A stretch of 64,000 nt of DNA from the NCBI GenBank assembly GCA_036674765.1, contig JARVKI010000007.1, forward strand, positions 620,001 to 684,000, read 5' to 3'. A program made the position numbers and the translations under genes. This stretch comes from Seiridium cupressi. Lineage: Eukaryota > Ascomycota > Sordariomycetes > Amphisphaeriales > Sporocadaceae. Below the pieces are notes generated by a model. The model did not search any database and was not told where the DNA came from. It saw only the letters and a program-made list of their open reading frames with translations. Positions 45,901 to 56,897 of this stretch are shown piece by piece. Within the stretch, counting starts at the first letter, position 1; every line of letters starts with the position of its first letter.

Positions 45901-46714
45901 CGTCAACCAACTTCTGACGCAAATGGATGGTGCAGAAGGACTAAGTGGTGTGTATGTTCTGGCTGCCACCTCGCGTCCTGACCTTATCGATCCAGCTCTG
46001 CTGAGACCAGGTCGGTTAGACAAGAGTTTACTCTGCGACTTCCCAGACACAAACGATAGAATCGACATACTCCAGGCCTTGGCGTCCAAGGCCAAGTTAT
46101 CAGAAGATATCCTGGGATCGCAAGATGCATTGCTTGAATTGGGCCGTCGAACCGAAGGATTTACGGGTGCTGACTTGCAGGCGTTGATCAGCAACGCGCA
46201 GCTGGAAGCTATCCACGATGTTCTGAGCGATATTGACCTTCAACCAACTAGCAAATCGCGCCAATCTGCCGGGCCGAAGCCAAATGCGGTAGTGCGGCCG
46301 AGGAACTTTGTTCAGTTCCGTTATGGAACTGAGGAGGCCATGGCTGAAGGAAAGGAGCGAGCGAGCAAGGGCTATAACCGCTCATCTGAGCTTGCTGAAA
46401 ATGCCGCCATTGCCAGCAAATTACAGGAAATTAAGCTGGCCCGGAAGAAGGCAAAACAGGCACAGAAAGGGGGGAATACCTTTCCGAATGGCAGCCATAC
46501 TACGAAAGGAGACAAAGGCAAAGAGACGTCTGCTGAGGTTGTGATTGGCTGGACACATATGGTCAAGGCGCTTGAAGCCACAAGAGCCAGCATCAGTGCC
46601 CAAGAGCGGAACAGGCTTGAGAGAATCTATCATGAGTTCGTTGTTGGGCGAAGTGGCGAGATGCGGGACGGCCAAGGAAGCATGGAAATCGGCGGTCGAA
46701 GCAGCTTGATGTAG
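42986..46714 (+). CDS. PEX1: Peroxisome biogenesis AAA+ ATPase Pex1
   Basis: A single uninterrupted exon of 1242 residues. Pex1 forms a hetero-hexamer with Pex6 at the peroxisome and extracts the ubiquitinated receptor Pex5 for recycling. The N-terminal double-psi barrel region covers about residues 10-190, and NIEPLTPEDWEIIELHATFL is a Pex1-specific signature. D1 has a Walker A (LLTGALGSGKTS, about 553) and VILDDLDKLCP. D2 is the stronger ATPase: LLYGYPGCGKTLLASAVAG (about 890), CVLFFDEFDSIAPKRG (about 946), and AATSRPDLIDPALLRPGRLD (about 990). A basic linker (GTSRRSGKSSTSTAKRRNG) lies near residue 250. Size is usual for fungi. It is divergent from MCM7. Confidence 0.95.
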   Translation: MASRKNAQSTAAEISFVHLKNCLVNLPSSLVSLLVNLNTPAQNVVVELNYRTAHSNASTQANGASSQRSIYVGWTGLPSKRKLASLVGRDGINGSRGTVRDQEVASVEVDAILASTVGLNDGQKVMAIIHVDPPLAHTVNIEPLTPEDWEIIELHATFLETNMLSQIRALPNPTYTIAQGPPPLPHPLTLYLSPTSTANVKVVSLEPAPAANVPFVKIGPNAEVIVAPKTRAKPPKGNRESRSVGGTSRRSGKSSTSTAKRRNGREEKKAALFLRAVERRFCDEWFDDSADVQDLSVWVDRDLLVSKDFKGVNYAVVNVVKPAGLQPPTDPQKQQQDVPANTEATKASEKVIAHLRPWDDPPDSQTVALSSTLCATLASSGMIGGVVKIEPAPPPVSRSTVQQLKIYPFQTTSARTSEGLRFGGESKAEKEEAAKIITRTYGGTAGKGLFHGPMTDGMILPSFHDEFEVPQGWEGGIVKLDPPSVITGSREPVNWYLGSERPVSLDVQMPIPKPLWLDEKDHEDGEPSPESILVGIDSLLTEVKSHLSHMSSVLLTGALGSGKTSVVKSLAYSLRHDSLFHTSYFPCRRLVNDESRISTIKETINRVFMRASWGARLGGKALVILDDLDKLCPAETELQVGNDNGRSRQISEIISSIVRQYSTRDSSVVLLVTAQGKDSLNNVIIGGHVVREIVDLKAPDKNARRRVMETVVGQHTVSPTAPRAYETDQSRPTTADGSVKGEDSVAWMDGGSSRSSRRNSMAISNTEGFLLDPELDFLDIAGEIDGYMPGDLILLVSRARNEALIRSVSGNPSNKSLDVMQLSRIDFDNALKGFTPASLRNVTLQSSTTTFSSIGGLGETRRILLETLQYPTKYAPIFAQCPLRLRSGLLLYGYPGCGKTLLASAVAGECGLNFISVKGPEILNKYIGASEKSVRDLFERASAAKPCVLFFDEFDSIAPKRGHDSTGVTDRVVNQLLTQMDGAEGLSGVYVLAATSRPDLIDPALLRPGRLDKSLLCDFPDTNDRIDILQALASKAKLSEDILGSQDALLELGRRTEGFTGADLQALISNAQLEAIHDVLSDIDLQPTSKSRQSAGPKPNAVVRPRNFVQFRYGTEEAMAEGKERASKGYNRSSELAENAAIASKLQEIKLARKKAKQAQKGGNTFPNGSHTTKGDKGKETSAEVVIGWTHMVKALEATRASISAQERNRLERIYHEFVVGRSGEMRDGQGSMEIGGRSSLM

Positions 46715-47866
46715 GCTCTTAGCAACCAAACGCCATACATGTACTAGGCACAATCAGAGGCCTTGAAGTCAACTTCCAATGATCTACTACAAATGAATAC
46801 ACACCACAATTAAAGCATGTATATATATGTGCCTAGCACCTGGTGAGTGGTCAGCCATTCTAGATCACAAGGATTTGCTCCATGGATGACGCAACCATTG
46901 GAGCCAAAACACCATGTTAAGATATACCCTAGTTTGCCTGGATTGCACCAAAATACCAAAATGGATTGCAATGAAGCATTATACTATTAACCAAGAGTTG
47001 GCTTTCATCTCATCTGGTGGGGCTAGTACTAAGACGTGCATAGCTTTGAAGTAGTGGAACTTATTGGCGTGGTTCTATGAACCAGCAAAGGCTCATGATC
47101 ATCTCAAGTGGCAGCCTTCCTGGGACAAAGACCATATTGTCAGGCTCAAGGAAGGCGAGTATCCTAGGTATTGGCCGTGGCTGGAGAAATAGACTTGATA
47201 GTGGCTTCTGAAACATATGGACCTCACCAACACGTCCTTGCAGTCTACATACAATGTACCTTACACAATGATCCCAGCGGCCGGACTCTGGCACAAGGGC
47301 CAGGTGGCCAGTGCTGAAGCTATCCGACGCGTGACGCGACGTGATTCGTCCAGAGCTGGCAGGGATGCCAAAATCCGTTAATCCGCAAACGGCTAGCTCC
47401 GAATGCCCCATCTAGGCCTCCACATCAACCGTGTCGGTGCGTGCAACACGTTTGGGAATTGCTTCATTCTCAACCCATGCACTGCATCCATCGTTGCACT
47501 TCGCCAGAACCACCACATCGACGCTCCTGGAGTTTCCCACCGCAGATATCGACGATGAATTGACTTGTCTCCAGGGCTCCGAGAATTTTCGAACCATTTC
47601 CGGCAAAGGGCGCAGGCAATTCGGGATTGAGTCGTTGCAATAGGGGCCGACTTTCATGGCTTGTGTCCCCATTGGTTACTGAAACCAGGGACTATCTCGA
47701 CAGCCGTATAGAGCGAAGCTAGATTTGTTCCGCCAAAGAGTGCCAGAGCTCACGTAAATTCCCACCAGGTAAGATGGCATTCCATTTATCGTCGTCTTGT
47801 TTTCCCATGTCTGCACATTCATTTCACACCTTGCGCACCTGGCTTTGCCCCCAATTTCGGACCACA
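46715..47866. other. Intergenic, nothing supported
   Basis: About 1.15 kb downstream of PEX1. Scattered frames of fewer than 120 codons lack motifs. No RNA gene is seen. Confidence 0.5.
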
Positions 47867-48190
47867 ATGGCTTCATTACGCCCCGACTACGATCACTGGC
47901 CTCAGAAAAAGAAAGGAGCTTACACAGAGGCATGGGGTCAGCCTCCCCAGGACGAGATTGGAATGAAAGCTGGTGTCCCGCGTCAGCAAGTCCAGAGGCA
48001 AGTGTCGCTCAGCGTCCATCAAGCGTTGAATTTGAGCCCTCTTACCCAGGCGATTACTATCTCTATCGCCCTATCGGTTTGGTCATTGTCATATACTGTT
48101 ACACTGATTCTCCAACGGTTGGCGTTGGCCTCTGGCCAAGATGTTAGTTCAACACATTATTGGATATCTGAAGTCCGAAACACTTCATGA
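47867..48190 (+). CDS. Doubtful small ORF
   Basis: A 107-codon frame with a fair start context (accacaATGg). It begins MASLRPDYDHWPQKKKGAYT and later has a weakly hydrophobic segment (ITISIALSVWSLSYTVTLIL). The alternate frame over the same bases is also open and looks equally plausible (FEPSYPGDYYLYRPIGLVIV), which suggests either an unrecognised intron or frameshift, or no gene at all. No family is recognised. Confidence 0.25.
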   Translation: MASLRPDYDHWPQKKKGAYTEAWGQPPQDEIGMKAGVPRQQVQRQVSLSVHQALNLSPLTQAITISIALSVWSLSYTVTLILQRLALASGQDVSSTHYWISEVRNTS

Positions 48191-48715
48191 TGCCTAGCAA
48201 CCCAACATAGGCAAAGCCGCGACAGTACAGCAGCCAAAGAAGCTTACTCTGCTATTCATTGCTGTCGCATGTGCTAGCTGGGAGCAGTTTTATCTGGCTT
48301 GCCTTGCGTTTTCGTGGGTTGCCGTCCTCAATCTTGATGAATGTACAAGTCGGAGTCTCGATAGCTACAGTCTACTGTACATTGGGACCTCGGTTTCCGA
48401 CGATTCACATGTGCGCTATATGATCGTACACAAGCAGAGGTGGATTAGCGGCAAAGCCCTGCCTTATCCTATCTGGGCCATTGGAACTGACGGCTGCCCA
48501 TTCTATTCGGCTTGATCGCCCCATGGTTTTGTGGGATCTTAGTAGTTCCCAATATTTTTCTCGGGCGCGAGCCTCTTCTAAATGGGCCGACACAGCATTC
48601 GTCCTTGACAAATGCTACTCCATATTTCTTTAGTGTGCTTTGTATATTCTTTGCTTTCTGTCCATCTTTTCACGCATACTAACTCTCTGCGCAGCAGTCC
48701 AGAACAACAATCAAG
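48191..48715. other. Kinase promoter and leader
   Basis: Upstream of the kinase start. An actaac branch-like site followed by gcgcag (48679-48693) suggests the 3' end of an intron in the 5' untranslated leader. No coding gene is seen. Confidence 0.45.
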
Positions 48716-51106
48716 ATGGTCGGCCTCGAAGTCCCTTGGTCACAGACTAAGGGAAAAGCTCAAGAAGATGCTCGCAAAATGCAAGCAGCTGTCCAAGAGG
48801 AATGCCAAAAGTCGGGAAAGCCAGTCCCTGATTACGAACTCACAGAACTGATCGGAAAGGGCTCATTCGGACGCGTTTACAAGGCAACAGGAGCCAAGGA
48901 CGGCAATGTGGTGGCTGTCAAGATCATCGACGTAGACGAGAGCGACACAATGAACCCCAAGCTTGCAGATACTTATTCTGAATTTCTCAAGGAAGTCAAC
49001 GCGCTTCAGGTTCTGCGTGAAGGTGGAGCTCAGAACATCAACCACGTGCTAGAAGCTTTACCAGTGGGCCGCTCTATGTGGATGATCACTGAGCATTGCG
49101 CTGGCGGAAGCGTCGCTACCCTCATGAAACCGACGGCGCCGGGCGGTCTCCAAGAGAAGTGGATCATCCCTATATTGAGAGAAGTCGCTACTGCTATATT
49201 CTGGGTTCACAAGCAGGGCATCATACATCGAGACATCAAGTGTGCCAATGTCCTGGTGACTGAAGTTGGCGGCGTTCAACTGTGTGATTTTGGTGTGGCT
49301 GGTATGATGGAAAGCAGATTCGACAAACGTTCCACCTTCATCGGCACTCCTCATTGGATGGCTCCGGAGCTGTTTGACATGAACGCCTCCTATGGAACAG
49401 AAGTCGACATCTGGGCGTTTGGATCAATGGTATATGAGATTGCATCTGGGCTCCCGCCAAACGTCGGCGCGCAAGTCGGCCTTCCGCAGTTCGGAGGCTT
49501 TTTGAGAGACCACATCCCCCGGTTAGAAGGGCCACAGTACACAGATGACCTCAAGAGTCTCGTCGCATTCTGCTTGGTGGAATCGCCCCAGCACCGCCCA
49601 ACCATCGAGCAGGTTCAAAACCATCCTTACATCAAAGGCACAGATGAGAGGTACCCTACATCGACACTCGCATCACTAGTCAGAGCATACAAGCTGTGGG
49701 AGGAGCGTGGTGGCAGTCGAAAGTCTCTGTTCAATCCTCTCATTGGAGCCCAGGGACCATCAGATGCCGATCTTTCCTCGACATCCATGGCAGACGAGTG
49801 GAATTTTAGCACAACTCTTGCATTCGACGAACATATTCATGACAATCCAGATGGTGTTACCGATTTTGAGGCGGTGCGCGACGTATACGGATCTCAGGTA
49901 GACTTTCCAGGGGGTTACAACGAGGACACACAGCGAGCAAAGCCAAAAGGACGCCGACGACCACCGCCTCAAGCACTAGCTGCAGTGAAGGCGCCTTTGG
50001 AGAAGGTGTTTGATCCCAATACCATCTCGAGCTACAATGAGAACTCCCAAGCTTACTATGGCCGCCCCCCTATGCCACCGCCCCCAGCATCCGATTTGCC
50101 CTTGCGGGACGACAATATGCACTCGACCCTCAGAGAATCCCTTATTGACCTGGATGCGTCTCTTGGCGGCGGCGAACTATCACAATTTGCATCGATGGAC
50201 ACCATAAAGGCAGGACCCGGCCCCAGGGCATCTATGGATAACAACTGGTCTTTCTCGGGCGCCACGGACCCTCAGTACAACCAAGCGCCATTTTCCGACC
50301 CGGCTGATCTGGATACTGGGCGGCCAGGGCCTGACTGGCAATGGCCAACCGTGATCCCGCCTGCGTCAGCGAGCGCGGAGACCACCAACTTCACGTTCGA
50401 TGGTGAGGATACGCGACCGCCTCTTATACATCAGCAGACAGAACCAGCAGGTCTGCCATCGCAAGGATACGAGCTACAAGTGCCACGGTCAACTAATGAC
50501 CGAATGTCCGTGTCATCCTTGATTGACCTCGACGAAGGCTTGGTCGATTCTGGAATGCCAGAGTACACGAGACCGTCGACCGCAAACTCGGATGTGCCTT
50601 CGATGACAGGGTCAGAGATGGGAGGCGGCGCCAATCCATTCGAGCTTGAACGACACTCTGTCTATGCGCCAGCCGCCTTTACTCAGCGAGAGCCCTCGAT
50701 CTATGTATCGGATGCCTCGCAGTACGCCACTCTCGCAGCGCCGAACGATCCAGAGCCTCAACCTATTCTGTCGCAGACTATCAGGCATCAACCGAACATA
50801 TCGGATGCCTCACAGACCTATATTGACTCGGACAACAGCGATTATACAACATCAATGTCGAGAAACAATGTCAGATCCAGTGGTGTGAGCAACCACATAC
50901 CACCGGTGGCTCCGCCTGCAGCCAGCATCATGGAGGGTACGGCCCCGGCCTTTGACGTCAAGGAGGAGATGCGGCGACTGGTCACAACCCTCTCCGACCA
51001 CCTGAACTTCATGGGTGAGCAGGTAGGCGAGCTGGAGCCACGGCGTGCCAGTCGCATGTCCGCGGGCAGAATAAGTGAGGAGGAGATGGGGAACCCGGCT
51101 GACTAG
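48716..51106 (+). CDS. Ste20/GCK-type serine-threonine protein kinase
   Basis: A single exon of 796 residues. The kinase domain (about 40-305) comes first, as in germinal-centre kinases: glycine loop IGKGSFGRVYKA, VAVKIID (Lys), HRDIKCANV (catalytic loop), CDFGVAG, then GTPHWMAPELFDM and TEVDIWAFGSMVYEIASGLPP. The HRDIKCAN loop and the short activation segment place it in the Ste20 group. The C-terminal about 490 residues are mostly disordered, Pro/Ser/Asp-rich, with a basic PKGRRRPPP patch and two duplicated short motifs, SLIDLD (475-480, 601-606) and SDASQ (665-669, 696-700). The end (EEMRRLVTTLSDHLNFMGEQ) looks like a short coiled coil. Likely roles are septation or polarity signalling, but the orthologue is not identified. 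Confidence 0.88.
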   Translation: MVGLEVPWSQTKGKAQEDARKMQAAVQEECQKSGKPVPDYELTELIGKGSFGRVYKATGAKDGNVVAVKIIDVDESDTMNPKLADTYSEFLKEVNALQVLREGGAQNINHVLEALPVGRSMWMITEHCAGGSVATLMKPTAPGGLQEKWIIPILREVATAIFWVHKQGIIHRDIKCANVLVTEVGGVQLCDFGVAGMMESRFDKRSTFIGTPHWMAPELFDMNASYGTEVDIWAFGSMVYEIASGLPPNVGAQVGLPQFGGFLRDHIPRLEGPQYTDDLKSLVAFCLVESPQHRPTIEQVQNHPYIKGTDERYPTSTLASLVRAYKLWEERGGSRKSLFNPLIGAQGPSDADLSSTSMADEWNFSTTLAFDEHIHDNPDGVTDFEAVRDVYGSQVDFPGGYNEDTQRAKPKGRRRPPPQALAAVKAPLEKVFDPNTISSYNENSQAYYGRPPMPPPPASDLPLRDDNMHSTLRESLIDLDASLGGGELSQFASMDTIKAGPGPRASMDNNWSFSGATDPQYNQAPFSDPADLDTGRPGPDWQWPTVIPPASASAETTNFTFDGEDTRPPLIHQQTEPAGLPSQGYELQVPRSTNDRMSVSSLIDLDEGLVDSGMPEYTRPSTANSDVPSMTGSEMGGGANPFELERHSVYAPAAFTQREPSIYVSDASQYATLAAPNDPEPQPILSQTIRHQPNISDASQTYIDSDNSDYTTSMSRNNVRSSGVSNHIPPVAPPAASIMEGTAPAFDVKEEMRRLVTTLSDHLNFMGEQVGELEPRRASRMSAGRISEEEMGNPAD

Positions 51107-51275
51107 GCCGGAGGCTCTGGGGGAGAACGGTGGGGAGTCTGGGCGTATTGGGGCGGGAATGTAGGAGTAGTGTACAATCACGAATAAGCAGTTGTACTAA
51201 ACGTTCCAAGCGCACTAATGCTATGACCTTGAGACATCCTTCCTTGAATTTCTTCTTTCAGGCCCATCGTAAGAA

Positions 51276-54200
51276 CTAGGGTACCCCAATCAGTTCACCC
51301 ATCAGCAAGCCTCTATACCTTTCTACCGCTTCCTTCAGTCTAATCAAGATTCCAGCAGCCATCATCTTGACCCGGTTTTCCTCGCCATCGCCGCCCTGAT
51401 CGCCGCCCCTGGTGCGGTCGAACACTCCGCTGACCCACTCCACACTCTCGACAATCTCACGACCATGTCGCTGGCACAGCCCTCGCATATCGGCCTCGTT
51501 CACATCTAGTAGTGCCATCAGTCCAAACAATACGGCGTGGGTGATCCCTAGGTCACCGACGCACTGTCCCCGAACGCCCATGAGGAGATCCCAGAATTCG
51601 GATGTCATTTGTGGGAGTGTCAGAGTCGACGGGCCGGCAGCATGGAGCAGCAGAGCTAAGGTCTTCAGGTAGACAGTTAATAGATCGGCCTGGAAGAGGA
51701 TACCGCGCATAGAAGCCGTCGGCGAGTGTAGTGCGGCAAGGAAGCGCGAGGTCAGCGGAAAGAAGAAGGATGCGGCGATAAGTTGCGCTGTTGTGTTGGG
51801 TATGCTCCGGATCCCAGCCTTTCGTGTCAGAGACTTGGGCTTGACTTTGGATGGGTCTTGTAACCGCGAGGTGAAGGTTGAGAGCTTCAGTGCATCGGGC
51901 CCAGTCGCGGCGTCGGCTGCTTCTGCTGCTAATGGTGCAAGGAACGTCTGTGAGAGAGCTTGGGAAATGGTGTCTAAAGCATTGGGGGGAAGTGGTTTGA
52001 GCTCTGAAGGTCTAGATGTATAGTTGTCCGTGGCTTGAGATACGACGTAGTGTTTCCCGGTCCTCGCGGGTAGCTGCTTGGAGGGGAACTGGGATGCTGA
52101 AGCGTGTTCTGATACTTCGTATCCAGCTATCTCGCGACCACCAAGCCCGAGAACGATGAGGATGGATGCTCTTTGCGAGAGCGAGTAGTCGCCATCGAAA
52201 AAGGTTTTTGCGAACCAACGGCCCATATTTTGCGGTTGTGCGGTGATGACAGCTACCATCCCTTGCAGTCGCTGACCATGAAAATCGTCAAGGTCATACT
52301 TGTCGGACAGGCCGATGAGAAGAGTCGCTAGTTCCTCTGCGTGCGAGCTGACCTCGGTCCCGTAGTTGGCCTTTCGCCGAATTAATACTGGCGCTATTTT
52401 CAGGGCCAGTTTTTGACGATCATAGCTCTCCACATCTCGCAGATATGTAATAAGATCTCTAACGTAGACAGGCGCCTTTACTTTGTCTCGGTTGATTAAG
52501 GTCGGGTCGTCGTCGGAGTCCTCGGCATCCGAGTCTGGTTTTGCGTAGGGAGCTAGATCATCATCTGCTTCCTCATCATCCTCGATCTCTTCAATGATAA
52601 AACCTGAAGTTGGTGCAGGTTTAAGTGGACGAGAGGATGGCTTGGATATTGGTATCGCAGACTTGATGACTCTGGGAGATTTTCCTGGGCCCTCCTGAAC
52701 CTTCAAAGAGCTGATGGGGCCAATTTTATCAGATATTGTAACGAGGGACTTGTACCATTTGGCTTCTTCCGTGCTCATCTCGTCCACATGAAAGTCAAGC
52801 TTTTTCTCGCTGCCATGAACAAGACCGGACAAAGCCTCGCCAACAACCATTCCCAAGAATTTTGCCCTCTGTTGAGAAGCTCCAATTCGATTTGAGATAG
52901 CACTGAGATAACTGCTCGTCCGAAGCAGGATCGTCAGCTTGATGGGAGAGATCTGGTGTACGTATCCAGCACTCAATAGTAGTACTTGAGCGTGAGCTAA
53001 GTGGCCAAATGATTAGCGAGATCAAGATTACTGGGGATTCAGAGCCTACCTTCTTGCTGCAAAAGGGGAGAGTGTTTGATGTATAACTGATCACCAAACT
53101 GGGCAAGGCTCTTTTCTAGGACCATAATGATAGTCTCCTTGTTGTCACCTATCGTAGCTATGGCAGCGCGTCTGATACCGCAATTTTCTCCGAGGCCAGC
53201 TCCATTGGCATCAGTGAGCCAGGCGACGAGGTGATCTCTTCGGACTCGATTTGATCCAACTACAGCGCTTAGGACACCAGTCGCAGCCCCAATCAATGGG
53301 TAGTCCTCCATTGACCCCTCTGATGGTTCGGGTAACTGAGAAGCAAGGAGCTTAAGGATTATTGTTAACACTTTGCGTTGATCCAATTGAGGCATACAAT
53401 CAAGTATGTGCGAAAATAGTGAGGCCTTCTGATCTCGTAATATAAGGGCATCATATAAAACCTGAACGAGTGTGTCTGTATTGTCAGTCAAAAATATCAT
53501 ATTCTGTGTCCACAGCAAACTCACCTCCATATCCAAGCTTCATTGATCTTGTAAAAAGTTCAGCACATATTTTGATTGTGTCATTTTCATGGTCCGCGAG
53601 GACCCAATCGATCAAGTTACGTCCCAGCCACCGCACGTATTCCTTGCCATCAGCAAGCCAGAATGAACCCTTGAGTTTACCTGCTTCTTGCAGCAACATT
53701 TCGGCTTCGGCAGACAGAGGTACAATCTTTCCGCCGGCAATTTGAGAAACAAATTCCTGCCGGAGCGCTCGAGCCTTCCCAGGGTTATCCTCTGAGGCTT
53801 TGGTACTATGCCATATTCTCTTGATTTGGTCCCTTGGCCGAAGCAAATGGTCCAATATATCAGTTACGAAGCCCAAGTTCAACACATAATGCGACTGCTT
53901 GAGTCCCTTGGGGTCGGTCTTGGCTTGTTGTAGTAGAGTTTTCAGGGACACCAGTAACGCATTGACACCAGTAACACTGCCTAAAGAGTCAAGTAAGAGC
54001 TTCGAGTCGCTGTTCTCGCTCTGATCTCCAGAGTCGTCTCTCAGGAGCGTCCAGTAATTTGGGACTATGTCAGTCACAAGCACGTGGACGATCTGGGCGG
54101 CTTGGGGGCTTGGTCGCAGCACATTGAACGCATGATTCCCTTGTGAACCGTGCCGCAGGTACTTGAGCACAGAGATGAGTTGCTCATGATCGGGTTGCCC

Positions 54201-54353
54201 TTTTAGTACCTCTAAAGCCTCGTCCGGTGAAGTGCTCTTGAATCTGGGCTGTGGCGATACAATAGGCTTCGCTGGCACAGAGACAGGCAAGAGCTCAGCG
54301 TCGTGGTCAATCTTTCTGTATACCCGGCTCACGGGCGTAAGAAGGTCCTCCAT
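51276..54353 (-). CDS. TEL2: Telomere length regulation protein Tel2
   Basis: Three exons, 991 residues: 53525-54353, 53050-53475 and 51276-52996, with introns of 49 and 53 bp. Tel2 is the core of the TTT complex (Tel2-Tti1-Tti2), which with Hsp90 and R2TP matures PIKK kinases such as ATM, ATR and TOR. It is an all-helical HEAT-like protein. The conserved C-terminal domain is at about 594-705 (YVRDLITYLRDVESYDRQKL, then FHGQRLQGMVAVITAQPQNM). Just before it is an acidic stretch (IIEEIEDDEEADDDLAPYA) and then EDSDDDPTL (about 576), which fits the CK2-phosphorylated DSDD motif read by the PIH1 subunit of R2TP. Length is near the family norm. It is divergent from UBA3. Confidence 0.9.
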
Positions 54354-54908
54354 GGCACTTTATTCCCGGGCAGAACAGATTATCCTCTTGATTTGGCTGA
54401 AGAACGAGGTACAGCTGGCTTGGGAAATTTCTCGCCTTGTTCTGTCCCGGGTCATGCCCTAGGAGCACAGTATGTGAGGTCAGGCCTCGTCGAAGTCCAG
54501 AGGCGCGCAGGTGATCTGTTATCTTGTCAGACGAGCTCGCCCGGGAACAACATGAAGGCAGAGACGGCTACATATATACTTTTTGGGGATGATTGCTTGC
54601 TTTGCTCGAACAGAACTCATGGTGTTCGGCCATGAAGAACAAGGGCAAGTACTACAAGTGAGTTTATGCGCTTAGGCAATAGTAGCCAGGAAGCAGCTTG
54701 CAGGTTGGCCTAGTTAGGTGCCTAGTTAGAGGGTTATCGGGCGATAAGCCCCACCAAGGCGCTGGACTGTAGCTTTCCATGCCGACGTCGGGCTGTTCCA
54801 GGCACGAGCTCCAGCAGCTCGCCCGGCATCCCACCTTCCGCTGACCAACGCTCCGCCTTCCCTTCCATTCCACTCGCCCATTCTTCCCTGGCGCGCAGGT
54901 TCGCAACC
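54354..54908. promoter_or_regulatory. Bidirectional promoter region, TEL2 / UBA3
   Basis: 555 bp between divergent start codons. The UBA3 side is C/T-rich (about 54830-54900). No specific element is recognised. Confidence 0.5.
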
Positions 54909-56277
54909 ATGGCGGCCGGCACGAGCAGCAGCATCGACGAGGTCGCTCGCTGGAAATATCTGAACCACATCCGCCGGACCAAGGGCCCCTCCAACCAAGA
55001 TGTCGACATCCCGGAGGACATGCCGGATCCCCTCCAGCACTCCAAGATCCTGGTGATTGGTGCTGGTGGTCTAGGCTGCGAGATGCTCAAGAATCTAGCC
55101 ATGTCTGGCTTCAAGGACATTCATGTCATAGATATGGGTGAGCATCGTCTTTTTTGCGACCCCGCCTCCTCTGCGCCGGATCAGCTAGCTGATGGATGAT
55201 TGTTGCTCAGATACCATCGACATATCGAATCTCAACCGACAGTTCCTCTTCCGGAAACACGATGTCGGTAAGTTCAAGGCCGAGGTCGCCGCCGAGTTTG
55301 TGATGAAGCGAGTCAAGGGCGTCAAGATCACGCCGCATAATTGCAAGATCCAAGACTTCGATGAGGACTTCTATCTGCAGTTCCAGATTGTCATCTGCGG
55401 CTTGGACAGCATAGAGGCGAGAAGATGGATCAATGCCACACTGGTGGGCATGGTCGACGACGACGATCCAGAGACCTTGAAGCCATTGATAGACGGTGGT
55501 ACCGAGGGTTTCAAGGGCCAGACCCGTGTGGTGTTCCCCACAATGACACCTTGCATTGAGTGTCAACTGGACCTGTATGCCCCGAGAGCAGCCGTTCCGC
55601 TCTGCACTCTCGCCACTATTCCGCGGCAGCCTGAACACTGTATCGAATGGGCGCATATCATCGCGTGGGAGCAGGAGAAACCATTCCCGGCCCTGGACAA
55701 GGACGACCCGGAACACATCACTTGGCTGTATGAAAAGGCATCAGCGCGTGCTCGGGAGTTCAATATCCCCGGTGTCACTTACTCCCTGACTCAGGGAACA
55801 GTCAAGAACATCATTCCTGCTATTGCCTCCACCAACGCAATCATTGCCGGTTCCTGCTGCCTGGAAGCTCTCAAGATCGCAACGAGTGCTGCGCCTTCAT
55901 TAGGATTCGACGAAAACTTCATGTCGTACGATGGCACTGAGGGTGTTTATACCAATACATTTCAGTACGAGAAGAAGGATGATTGCCCGGTATGCGGCGA
56001 TGTTGCAAAGCCTCTCACCGTGGACCCAAAGTGGACATTGCAAGAACTTCTCGACTCGTTTGCCACCAACGCCGCGGCGCAGTTGAAAAAGCCATCCATC
56101 AGGGCTGATGATAAGTCACTGTACATGCAGTTCCCGCCACAGCTCGAGGAAATGACACGGCCAAACTTGAAGAAAAGGCTAGGAGAAGACCTGGGCTTGG
56201 TCCAAGGTACCGAGATTGCGGTCACTGATTCTGCTTTTCCAAGTCTAGTATTCAAATTTATTCTCCGCTTCTCATAA
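54909..56277 (+). CDS. UBA3: NEDD8-activating enzyme E1 catalytic subunit Uba3
   Basis: Two exons, 431 residues: 54909-55137 and 55211-56277. Uba3 with Ula1 adenylates NEDD8/Rub1 and passes it to Ubc12 for cullin neddylation. The nucleotide motif [15 protein letters not shown] is near residue 50. [15 protein letters not shown], with the Asp at the junction codon, binds ATP-Mg. The catalytic cysteine is in [20 protein letters not shown] (Cys208). Zinc ligands are PCIEC and CPVCG. The crossover region leads to a C-terminal ubiquitin-fold domain that recruits the E2 and ends [12 protein letters not shown]. Length matches fungal relatives. The intron is 73 bp and keeps frame. Confidence 0.95.
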
Positions 56278-56897
56278 TGGTTTGCATAGAGCTTGCATGG
56301 GATTAGGAAGATACCAAACTAGAGTAGCAATGACATGAACGTCTTTGGTCTACATAAGACCACCACAATGATACCGCATCTTTTTCGTGAGACCTAATTC
56401 GTGATGGGTCAAATTTCATGAATAGTCTAGTCAGAGGGGACTTTGTAGCTGCGGTGAGATAAAAATCCCCGATTACGTGTAATGGCTACCTCTATAGTGC
56501 CAATCCTGTCAGATTGCTATATATTTCAAACTTTCGCTGTCAATAACCGTCTACCGACGACTCACTGCATGATATCGAAAGGTCTTTGCAAAAGTGTTTC
56601 CTCCCTCCGACGCTGTGGTACATTGGCTAGAGCAGTTGGTATAAGCCATTCCCCCGTCTTAATGGAGGGCACTTTGCACCCTGGCCTTTGCCGGACAGTA
56701 CGTAGGACATTTCTGTGATGTGCAACTGCAGAATTGATCATACTTTGCAGCATGCGAAGCTTTCTTCCTTTCTACCTCGGTAAGCGCTATTTGATGACTC
56801 TGATGAGAATAATTTGGTCTAGAATGGTGGTCGAACTACCAGCCAGCCACCAATTCTATGTTCTTTCATCCTTTGAGGTAATGCAAGGAATACATGA
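56278..56897. other. Spacer, nothing supported
   Basis: Convergent 3' regions of UBA3 and the amyloid-motif-like gene. A tRNA A-box-like string near 56629 is not supported by a tRNA fold. Confidence 0.5.

Noticed and set aside
47797..48147. 116-codon frame overlapping the small ORF at 47867
   Set aside because: Starts upstream without family evidence; only one of the two overlapping frames could be real and neither is well supported.
56625..56675. tRNA-like A-box string (tggctagagcagttggta)
   Set aside because: No B box (GGTTCGA) follows and no cloverleaf or acceptor stem can be drawn.
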